Positions 43,801 through 55,800 of a stretch of 64,000 nucleotides of DNA are shown here, one piece after another. The position numbers and the translations under genes were made by a program. Each line of letters opens with the position of its first letter. Within the stretch, counting starts at the first letter, position 1. The notes under the pieces were generated by a model that was not told the origin of the DNA, made no database searches, and saw only the letters and a list, made by a program, of their open reading frames with translations. Source of the stretch: Trichuris trichiura (lineage: Eukaryota; Nematoda; Enoplea; Trichinellida; Trichuridae); assembly GCA_037903355.1 (NCBI GenBank), contig JBAJFE010000042.1, forward strand, positions 3,732,001 through 3,796,000. The letters are read 5' to 3'.

Positions 43801-46800
43801 ATTTCATCTTCAGCGGACTTGATGATGGCAAAAATGTCATCAACATAACGTTTGAAGGGCACCGGAACAAATGACTCATTAGTGGTGGAAAATGCAATTG
43901 TTCCAGGTATTCCGTGAACACTTCCGCTAAAACAGGTGAGAGGAAGCTCCCCATTGGTGTACTGCTGTTTTGCGCGAAGAACTGTTCCCCAAACTGGAAA
44001 TAGCTTCTTTCACGCAAAAGCAGACCAATTTTTTGATATGAAAGGCCATGAAACTAGTTCGTTTTTTTGAAGGTGGAGTCTTTGTCCAGCAGACTTTCGG
44101 GTGCATTAAGAGTGAAGTCCATGGGAATACTTGGGAAAAGGTCGTTTATGTCATAGCTGCCCAAGATGTCTGGGGAGCGGAAGGTTTCCATCTTGATTTC
44201 AGACAAAACTATTTGCTATTCCTCAGTGAGGATGTTCTGTTTCCCGTCTGTGGTGTGGTGATCTTCCGTAGATATGATGCCAGTCGCGGTGTGACGCTTT
44301 TTACGCTTGAGATCGCTGGTCGAAGAGGGATGCCAAGTTTATGAATCTTTAGTAGCCCGGACATCTCTGAACACTGACTATTGCACACGTAGTATATACA
44401 ATTTCTAATCTTTGGAATTTCTGTGTCACGTGTTTCATGGTCAAAGTACTGTAGCAAAGAGATCAGTCTTCCTGACAGTGTCCGTCGGATCTTCATGAAT
44501 GGGCGGGTAGATGTTACTCTTCAATAATTCGTTGACCTTTGCAACATATGCTCCTTTGTCAAGCAACACCACCACGTTGCCCTTATCCGCTTTTGTGATG
44601 ATCAAATTTGGACGTTGTCGTAACCGTTTCAGAATTTTGCGTTCTTCACCGGTCATTTTTGAAGCAGTCTTACGGTTGCTCTGTGAAAAGACGTTCAAAA
44701 GAGCACCTCGTGCATCAGCAGTTTTTTCTCTTGGTACGTGAGGTACCAAAATATCTTCCGCCGATGCTGTGATTTCCAGCAGAGGTACTTTTTTGAGATT
44801 GGATACGAAGTTCAGATCTTTGACAGCACCTTTATCTCGTTTTCATGTAGAGATTCACTGCTGAGGTTGACAGTTTTCTTCGTATCGCCTTCTGAACTTC
44901 GCTGTGTACTTACTCTTGACCTAGAGAACTCCCAGGGCTTTGAAAAATGTAGGCGGCTTAACTTCCTTGTCAATATATCTTTTTGTATCATAGCGCTGAG
45001 AGAAAAATTATTCCTGGTGACAAGTTCGAACCGTTTTAGATTGTCTTCTTCTTCCAGGTTCGTTTCAAAAGTGCTGCTTCCCTGAGTTCTATTGTCAGGA
45101 ATGACAAGATCAGACTGGCCCCAAACAAAAAACGTAGAATTATTTACGAAATTAAGTGCACGTGCTCCGCTTCCTGCATAGGGAAAACAGGCAATAGCTT
45201 ATCCCATAGGTACGACCAACACCTGAGTTGCCTAAACGTGACAGAAATGCCATGAACGAACAGAAGGGATTAGAAACAAAGGGACGAAGACGAACACGAA
45301 AACTTCAGCCAAACGAGGCGATGCAAGAAGCAGTCAAGGCGTCCGCAATAGCGGAGCAAGCGTCACGTCGCAATGGCCAACTGTATCAACGAACCAGATT
45401 TCCAGCTACGGAAAATCAAGAAAGCGCTTTACGTAAGGCACAACGTGGTGATAAACAGAGACAAGGAAACAGAGATCAGCGACGTCTGGACCAACCTGAT
45501 TGTGCGAAATCGGTTGTGCACGATGACAGGAACAACGACAACCGACAAACCTACGTTTCCTGCCTATAAAATCGACTCATTCATTATTCCCAGTTATTCG
45601 AGCACTAAGGACGGAATGTGTTGGTTCCGAAAGCTCTGCATAGTAAAAACTTGTTGAGAACAGGGAATTTTTATTAATTTGAGGAAAAATGAAATATCTC
45701 ACATAGTGGACTTGAAGTCGTGTAATCGAAAAACTAAAAAGATACCATGCCGTTACGAAGAGTACTGTTTTCGATTTTTTTTCCACTGTGATAAGTAAGC
45801 TGCCGCTCTAATGAAGTTTAGTCTATTTACCAAGGATTAGGGCTGAACGCTGACAATGTTTCAATGTTTCTTCGTTACGTAGGATCAAATCACTTTTTGA
45901 AAATCGAAATTCTCTGTAATCGGATTGGGCTGCATGATTCAATGCAGTCATTCTCAAGGGATGGTTTGGAAGCTAGGGCCGTTTTTTCTCCTTGAAAGAG
46001 ATACTTTGAAAAAATCCAAGCGTCCAAAAAAATTGTTGAGTAGGAAAACTGGAAAGTAATCAAGGGAGGAGTGGTCAGACAGCCAGGATCACTCGTCCCT
46101 GCGCCCGTAGCTGCTTTCGTCTCATTTTTCCGTCAGCCGCGTAGGGTTACGATAAGTTGAGGGAATAACGGTAAGCTTGACCGTGAGGAGCAATGTTTGA
46201 AGATATTGGTATTGTGGCAGGCCATCCACTTTCGTGCGCACGTTTCCATTTATTCATGCAGTGGAGTATGGCTCAGACTTAAGTCTGGTTACGCTCAGTC
46301 GCTGTAGTGTGAACTTCGTATTACCTGGCTAAGCTGAATGCGAGTCTGCGTACTTGTGTTCGCTGACCTCAATATGTTCAAGGTTACTTGGGACATGATG
46401 CAAGATGAAAAGTACTTTAGTTTTATTACGCATTTTATTACACAATAAGCCACCCTGTAGAGCTCCTAAACATTAGGGTGCATGCTATTAGGTTGGAAAG
46501 CTAAAAGTTACTTTTTGATGGCACTAGTATTTTGAGCTGTGGTATTTTTTCTGCCGGCGCTTTCTTGTATTCTTGGAGTGCAGAAGTTCTAGTCTCGATT
46601 TCATCCGTTCCGTTGTTTTCATAGTGAGGTATCTTTATTACGGAGCGTTGATATGTAAAATAAACTTTGATTTCCGGAGCTTTCGAGTCTATCGTGACCC
46701 GTCTTCAGCGGTCATAAATGAATTTACTTTGCCAGGCGAGGTCAACCTTCAAAGGTTTTCTAACGGTTTAAAAACGAGTGTTTTAAAGTTTTCTATTGGA

Positions 46801-49800
46801 GGTTTCTTCTGTGTCTGTCAGCTGCCACTTCCCTTGTTTCGTGAATCTTGTAGAATTTTACGTGTGTACATACTGATTTATTTTTCTATTTTCTTCTGTC
46901 GTCAATTCCCGTTTATATTCACTTTTATCTATTTGTGTGTTCCATGTTTGTAAATTTTGCTTCCTGTTTGTTCCAAATAATCTGTAGCTTTATACAATCT
47001 TCATTTGTTCCATTTTTGTTAATGACTTGTTTCTTAACTTTTTCCAAGTGCTCATGTATCTTATCCATTCAGTGAGTAGCAGTTGTGGCGGGTGATAACA
47101 TTTGTCCATAAATCACTTATATCTACCCCTTGATCGCGGTTAAAAGTCACATTGTGTCTAATGTAGAGGGCCTCTTTAAGTTTTCTTAAACGTAAGTTGC
47201 TTTCATAGCATAAGGTCTTTGGTTGAAGGAGCTGTTTGCATTATACTGCGTGTTCCACTACAGCAGAAGCTTGTATCGCCTTTTCCATGGTGACCCTTGG
47301 ATTCAGTATTGATCTTCTACGGAGAACTGTTGGGGTGCCATTATTGTGGAGGCTGTTCTTTGTGTTGTTGTAACCGTTAAGCTTCCTTATGTGTTCTAGA
47401 GTATTGCCTGTTTCACCAATGTAAACTCCTGAACAAGTACATTCGATTGCGGACACTAGGCCTGTTTTTTCGCTTGTAGGAATTTTTCGTTTGTCCGTGC
47501 GAAGAATTGCTCTGAGGTTGGGGAAATTCTTGAAAAAGACTTTGAAGCTTAATCTTCAAGGGCAGCTGACAGACACAGAAGAAACCTCCAATAGAAAACT
47601 TTAAAACTCTCGTTTTTAAATCGTTAGAAAACGTTGGAAGGTTGACCTCGCCCGGCAAACTACATTCATTTATGACCGCTGTGGACGGGTCAAGATAGAC
47701 CCGAAAGCTCCGGAAATAAAGTTTATTTTACATATCAACGGGACATACACTCCGTAATAAAGACATATCACTATGAAAACTTATAGTCCCGTACCAAAAC
47801 ATCACATCTTCAAGTTCCATTGTTTATACTAATAGCAATCCCTTTCACATAGAGCTGTAAAATGAAGTGGTAGAAAATTGTTATCTCTGAGCACTCTCGG
47901 TTAACGAGCATTCCACTTGGATTCTCTGAGCTGATGATCATGGGAAGACTGCTGGTATGGGCTGACGAAAACTACAGAAGAGTACTTGGTTTACTTCTCA
48001 CCCTGTGCCTAACATTAACTCGTCACTTTTAAATATTTATATTGGTAGGTCATACTTGCGTCCATACTGAAAAGTTTATAGGCTGTTTAACCCTTTTGTA
48101 CTCAAGAAATCTTATGTATTTTTTCAATGCTATGGTTTAGAGCTAACTAGATTAGATGTCTTGTATTTGTGAGCAGTTTCTTTGGTAACGCGAGTTTGTA
48201 AATACTCAGAAAATTTTCATCTAAAAAAGAATAAAAGAACAAGGTAAAAGGGAATACAAAAATGATTCAAACTCTGTTTAAACCTCATATGCATTAGGTA
48301 GATTAGCTTTGTTTTCCGTCATTTCGCTATGGGCCACCACGTAGGATAGGACGGTGGTGTACATGTTACTCTGATGCGGGACTAGCCAAGTGTGAGTTAA
48401 TTCTCGAGGAGTCAAAACTCGACTGGACAGGTATCCACATCGGTTGGCGACGCATAAGAGCTTTTTCTGAGTAGCTGATCCTGGTGCCAATGAACGAGTA
48501 TTTTGCACACCGATGACGGCTGGAAGTTTTGCAGTATTCTTCCCCCCGTTGTACGAGTAAACAAGGCCTCGAATGAGAACATCTCCATAACAAAAGTTTT
48601 TTATAACTGGGTTGGGTGTCTTTTCTTTTCGTCAGTAACTGCTTACTTATTGTTGGTATTTGATGGATTCCCTTTAAACAGTCAAGCCGTAGTCAGTTAA
48701 GAGCTACCCATTTACCATGTAGTAATGGTAAGACAACAATATGCGCAAAAAACGATAAGAACGTTATGGGACAAGCTTGTTCGCGCAAATTTATCGGCAA
48801 AACTCAGGTTTTACACTGACGGTAGAATGAGTTGGCGTTCTTCGAACTGACAGACGGCAATTTTTTTATTTCTTGCTATGTTAGAAAGAGGATGTAGCGA
48901 AATGATCGACTGCAGTATAAGAGTTCAGCTTCAGCTCCCCAATGCGGTGTTTTCTTCAAAGTGATTTATTGGTTGGTTCCATAAGTTCCTTCCGCTTATT
49001 TTAGCTGCTGTAATTTAATCTATTCTGTTGAAAATACAGACTGCTCGCTCAGCAGTGTATTCCTTTCGCTATTCACTTCTTCCTAATAGCCGGCCATCTG
49101 TTCTGTCCCGAGCCGGTAGAAATGTGGGGTTATGTGGAGAAGAAGTTTGAGAGCCATTTTTAGAGCTCTTGAAGGTGACACTGCGTAAGCTGATTGCGGA
49201 TGACTGTTTTTGTAATGTTTGCTGTTTGCGGACGAACATTATCCTGTTGCAGCATGATGGCATGTTGATGCTTTTTCCTTTTCTGTTGAACCATGTTCGT
49301 CAAGCGCCGTAATTGCTCTACGTAAATCCTGGCGGTGATACTGTGGCTCTTTGTTAGCAATTCGAAATGTATAACATTTTCACAATCCCACCAGACGGAG
49401 AACATAGTCTTTGTTGGGTCCAATTCAGGCTTCGATCACAGAGTTTTATCCTTACTAAGACTCAGCCAGTCCCTTATTTGTTTCATATTGACGCACAGGC
49501 ACTATTTTTTGGCACTTGCGATGATCTGACTGAAGAAAGAGCAACCTTAGGCTACAGCTTGACGGTATCGAGATAAAGGAGTACTTGCGGCAGAAACATG
49601 ACAGATTTTGTCATCTCAACTCTGCCTACGGTACCCATGATCCAATTTTTCGTACCCTTTTCACAGGTGGCAAATCTCTGCTCACAGTTACATGACTGCA
49701 GGCTGTCTTCTCAGCCAGCTCGTGTGGGTCTTGGACTAGGACGTTCAGTCTCTTCATCAAAATCGCTTCGCTTCCCAGTTTTTTTACTGCCACTGAATTA

Positions 49801-52800
49801 AAAATTTTTTTTGCTAAAGCGAGCAGACCACTTTCTAGATGCTCGATCGCTGATGGCCTCTTCACCATAGACCTCCTGAATGTTTCCAGCGGCTACAGCT
49901 GTGCTTGATTTCTCTTAATACTGGAAACCAACACATCTAAGAGATATTCCCTTTTGTCGGCTTGACTCTCCGTCTTTCCAGCTGAACTGAAGCTTCTCAT
50001 GAGCGCATTATTGAAATTCAATTGTATTGGCTGGCAGAGGATGTGGAGAGATATTGAGTGGTGTACACTGCTTAGCATGAAGGCAACGGTGGTAAAAACA
50101 GGGAAAAATGAGGTGAAAAAACCCCATCAAACCTTAAGTTGACCTCCAAACAAACTGGTCAACTTACAGAGAGCAAACTAGCATTGCGTCTATATACCGC
50201 GTCCCGACTAAAGCGGTCAACTTCCCACTTACGCTGGTTGACGTATAGAGGTTGTCCTTGCGCTTATTAACGTGTGGACCAACCAGCTGGTCAAAATTCG
50301 GTCAACTTATGCAGATGAGGGACATATAGAGGTGGCCAACTTTGAAGGTTCCACTATATTTAGTTTACGGTTTATACCACTAGGTTTAGGGCAGTGTTTG
50401 CTAAAGGGCGATATTGCGCCCGTAGGCAATTTCAGTCTTTGAGGAAGGGCTTCGGTGGACAAAAGGTTGGGAAACACTGGTTTAGGGCGATAGAATGCTT
50501 GTCGACCCTTGCCATCTTTTTACATAGTCAATTTCAACTGAATCCTTAGTTATCGGTGGCTTTGCATGTATGCAATAGTACACTCTCAATGAACATGCTT
50601 TACGGCTTCAACAGTTCTTGACTGACGTTGACATTGTTTAGTAGCGGGGTTCCCGACTTAAGATGCCATTTCGTTGCAAGGGCTTCTTGGTAATTCGAAT
50701 CCATCTTAAGTCTTGGGTTATCAGTGCGTTTATGCCGTAATCGAACCACTTGGATATCACAGCGGAGACGTATTACCGTAAAAATTCGCCGACCCCGCAT
50801 TGCTTCGTTGTTGTCTTAACAGTAAGCTCAGAGCTAAGTTAAGTTGGAGCTTGGACGCTGTTGAACCGATTTCAGCCGTTGGACGTCAAGCCGCTGCGGT
50901 GAAACGGTTACGAAGAAATATAACGTACTCATTATTGAAGATTAGAGCCTATGAAACAGTCAACAGGTTAGTGCAGCCTGCTTTGAAAAGGATCAAAACG
51001 CTTGTGTCAGCATATAGTTGTGGACATTCATCTAATCTTATCTTGCTTTATGTGGCAGTTTGTTCTGGAGATGAAAAAATAGAACGTCGCATACGGGTGC
51101 CATTAATTATACAAGAGCACAATAATCTTAGTAGTGTTTGGTGCTCTCAGTCACAATTGCCGGATGATGAGAATGCAACAGAGGTTGCTTCGTGAATTTC
51201 TCTCCTAGTCCAAATTAGTAATAGCCGAAAGATAGCACTCCTGAGACGATTGACGATTTAGCAGGCCGAAACTGCTTTAACAAGCTGTCAAGTTTTGTTG
51301 GTAAACTTTTCTTCATTCCTTTATATATTTTTGTGCGGCCGGCGAGAGCTTCTTGAATCTGTTGATCAGCTTCCACAAATCTTTAGCAGCTGACATCGAT
51401 TTCTTCCTAGACCGTATCCCACTGCTTATGGCAGCAAAAGCTCCTGCCAGTTTCTTTCCTGTCAACTTTCTTGTTGCTTTACATATAAAGGCTTCGTTCT
51501 ATCTCAACTTTCTCACTTATATTTCCTTTAATTCGGTCTTATCTTCATTCAAAAGCTTCAGTTTCTGTGTTGATAAGCTGGTGAAAATCTTCCTCGTCTA
51601 GCGCTAATTCTAGCTCGCTTCCAAGTCTTAGTATCTCGCTACTATGATGGTGTGACGCTTCATAATGGCCATGTTTTATTCGAGTAAAGGGAGGGTTTAT
51701 TGCACTGTTTGTGTTTACGACCAGTGGTTGTCTCGAAGTTTTCGGAACACATCCGTTTGCGTTGCCAGAGGAAGGGCAGACTTGTGCTTGACGATATTTC
51801 GCTGAGGAAAAACGAGAATTGTTTCGAAACCTCTGAAAAAAAGAAATCTATCGTCCGTATAAATTGGGCAATAAACCGTTTCTTTACTCGTATCTTATTA
51901 CAATTTTATCAACTGCGTAACCTTTGTTAATACCGTTCCTGTGAAAGGCATTACCAGGGGAAAACCCGACTTTATTAGACAGAGTAAAAATACTGTGACC
52001 CCTTTCTCAAGCATGAAGGGAATGTAAAGTACAAAATGCAATGTTTAAGAAATATGAATAGTAATTTCGTTTCAGGTTTATTCGCACATTTTTAGCAAGA
52101 GCTTGCTAAGGAACCTCTGATTCTTTTTTTAAAAAAAACAAGGGACCAGTTAGAAATGACGTGAACACCATGAATCACTCTGAAAGCATACCCGCAGGCG
52201 TTAGGCAGCATTACGTTTATGACCAATGTGCTATGTAGAAGATATCGCGCATGAAACAGTTCAGCATTCGCATTACCTTCTCAGGTGCCACAGAGCAGAA
52301 GTGAGATTTCATATTCTGGCTCGAACTTAAACTGAGTTCGTGGAAAGTCTTGTCAATGCTTCAGCACTAAGCTAATCTTGAGGCAGTGACAAGCACCAGG
52401 ATGCTGAATTCAGTTGAATTGCTAGGCTCTCGCGCGGCTTCAGATAGGCAAAGATGTTTTTGACATTTCTCCTTATGACGTCTTTGCATATGGAATAGAG
52501 ATATCCATTGCCCAATATTTTTCCTCCCTACGAGTAACGAAGTCAGGCTCATACGTCGCATCACTTACTTTTATCAGTGGCTCAGTAATGCAGTTGAAAC
52601 CAGCAAACTCGACCAGCGATACCAGAAAGCTTGCAATTTTTTTGTGGCACCGGTATCCGTCCGGTCCATTAGGCAAGACGGAGGTCATAAGCGCAGTTTT
52701 GGGCAATAGGAATTAAAGCTTCTTGAGTGCCACTTACTGCTCTACCGCGTCTGCACTGTGTCCTCGTGTTCCCCAGTCTACCTGACTATGGTTTATCTGC

Positions 52801-55800
52801 AGCCGCGTGAAGATCAGGTTGGTGCGCATCTTTATTGCGCAGATAAAGTTTCTACCTGTCATTCTTTCCCCATTTAACCACTCGTTGCTGCACCGTACAT
52901 TGAGCTCTTGAATGCCGTTTTGATACGCGCGCTGTGAGCGCTCGATACGGCGCTGCAAGACTTGCCGCTTAACAATTTACAAGTCTTGTAGTGTAACTTC
53001 TTGATTGCTATACCTAAGCAAAAGTTTGCTTCGTAGACCTTTGGGTTCGTCTATAGTTTTGCAACCGCTTAGGACGCACTATCCTGAACGTTTTTGCCAC
53101 TAATCGCAGAAGATCAAGTTCTGTCTTCTGAGACAAGCTTACAAAACTCAAACCACTATGACTGCTTGGTATACATACGAAGTCATCGCGGAGAGTGTTC
53201 ATGGGAAGGTGAAATGTCTTTTCAATAGTTTGACGAATAGCACGATCAGCGTTCGGGACGTACTTGTCAACGGTTTGTCAAGCGTGGCCCCATAAAACAC
53301 TTTTAGTATGAGATAGACCCAGAGAAGTTTTAGTCACTGTTGGTGGAACTTTAGTTTGGCTCTCAGCACGCGGTTGATGACAGCTATGACTTGTGAGATT
53401 TAGTACCTATGCTTCCAAAGAGATTGAACTGAACGTCCAAATACGTCAGAAACTTGCTAGGCTGAGAAGTAAGCAAAATGCGTGAGGGCCCGTTGGAAAG
53501 AACACTCATGCTTAAGTTAACATTAACTGCTTGCTTCCGTGGGTATGAGATGAAGACGCAAAGCACGACATTTAGTGGGATTGATATGTAAGCCACGAGA
53601 GGTAAGGAAGGTAGAACCACGCAACAATTGGCTTTGTAGTTCAAGCTTGCTGTCGCTCAGCAATGGTATACTGTCACCAAAGGTAAGACAGCCTATAGAG
53701 GTTTTTTTGTTGATATTGAAACTGAGCGTTATTCTAGTCCTGAAGTGGGGAACCTTTTTGCCGCCGCGAGCCGTTTAGACGTTTATAAGATTGTTCGTGG
53801 GCCTTATAGCATACTTAAACGAAAAACAGCCTGCTTTATTTGCACATATGTTTATTAGGTCACCTCTAATGGGGTACTTGGAACTGCTTTTCCCGGGTGA
53901 GGCAACTCTGAGATAAAAGGCAGAATTTTGACACAATTCTGCAACCCAGTTGTCAAGAACATAATCGCAACTACAGAGAACTAAACAACCTTTTTGTACT
54001 TCGAAGACGTAAAGGACAGGCGGCCGGCTCAAACCGACGAGAACGATGCCAGTGACTACTTGAGAGCAAAAAAGCGAAAGTGCTCTAGCAAGCTGGACAG
54101 TCGTTATCTCGAACAAAGCAATGGCCCATCCTACTGACGCGCGCACACACACTATAGTGCCGCCTACTGCTTGTCACCGAAGACTAACAATGTCGGTTTG
54201 TCGACAGAGAGCTGTCAGTAGCGCATCCTTCCGACCCAACCTGTTGCTCCCTGCTTGTTACGCAAGATTTATGTTATTACTAGGATTCACATACAACACG
54301 TGTATTGCATTTTCGAAAAATAAGCCGCCACAATCACATTTCATTGAATCTCGCATCCATGTGTGGTTGCCCCAGCGCGTGAGCGGAAAGTGGTCTCGCG
54401 TTCCGGACGTTCCCCATCCCTGTTCTAGTCCGAAAGATCCAGAAGCAAAGAAATAGGATCCGATTTTTCCTGCCGTACATGATTCTGTGTAGCTAAGTCT
54501 TTGAGCAGTTTGCGTGAGCATACTTCCTTTTGGAGTTCATGGTTCGTCTTTGCAGTGCCCGTGAACTTGGGTAGAGTTAAACTGAATCGAACGCTTTATC
54601 AACGTCGAGTTGAGCAATGCTTATCACTTTGCGGGATAATCTTGACATCGTTAATACAGATTTCAAGGTGAACCTATTTTCACCACAGCGATCATGTTTT
54701 GGCGAGAAAACCGTTTCACGTTAGTTCAAAATGACAGAGCTCCGTAGACGAGCAATTACTATTTTAGGAAAGAGTCCAAATAAGACTGAGGTGACGGTAA
54801 CTGGCTAGAATTCATCGAGTCGCTTTGCCGCACTACTTTGGGCGCGAAAGTGCTTAAAAGTCGCAGACACATTCAGGAAGTAGCACCGCAACTGAAGAAA
54901 GGCTTAATTTTTTAATAACGCTCTGAATTGCGATCAGGTCCTGAAGCAGACGTGGTAGGCATCTTTCTTAGAGCAGGTTGAATTCCCTGCATGGTCAGAG
55001 CACTAGTAATTCTTTTTGTTGCTGTTGCAGTGAACTCGGTATGTTCTATCCTGACAGCTAGGTCGACGTCACGGACGGTCACAGGCGGACTGGGGAAGAT
55101 ACTTTTGAAGTACAGAGGGCATTACGGGAGCGGAGTGAAGCCGCCATTGGGAGAATTACCATTAATGTTTGTTTCATCGAGTCGCTTTCGACTCATTTTG
55201 TATACTCTTCTAAATAACCGAAACCATATTTGTTCTTGTCCTCTTTGCGAGAACTTGCTGAGGAGCTGAAGGTTAGACACAGGCTTTTGATCTCACGGTG
55301 CCAGTTGAGAAAAAAAATTGCAAATAACGTCAGCTATCTCGTCCAGTATGCGCTCTCGTTTCGGTGCCCGTTTAGCTAACATCAGTAAATTTCATTCGAA
55401 TAGTGACGAACCTCAAGCAGCAGTCACTGGTTGCCACTTGAGATTCGTCACCATTGAACAGAAAGTCATTTGCTTTAGAGTGAAGATCATTTTTAAGCGG
55501 CATGCCGTTTTCCGCGGTTGAAAGGTTAGCGGTTTATGACGATACGCTGTTAGATTTCCGGAGCTAATGAAAGACATAGATTCGTTTCCAAATTGGTCTG
55601 TGTTAGCATTAGCGGCTTTAAAGACTGAAACTAGTTACTTGTAAGCCAATTTCCTCCTCTGAGTCTCTGCCATTCGAGCGTTTCAAGCTACCGACTGTCG
55701 ATATATTGTCGATTGTTTGTGCGGGTGATTGTGCATGACTGAATCAGGCGTAGCTCGCTGCAGCAGCGCAGCATTAGAAGGCTGTTAACGGCACATCATT

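Noticed and set aside
43515..43874. Plus-strand ORF of 119 codons
   Set aside because: Shadow of the Penelope-like reverse transcriptase on the opposite strand.
47930..47990. CTGATGA ... GAAA arrangement resembling a hammerhead ribozyme core, as found in some Penelope-like elements
   Set aside because: The bases that should form stem II do not pair and no flanking stem I/III could be drawn.
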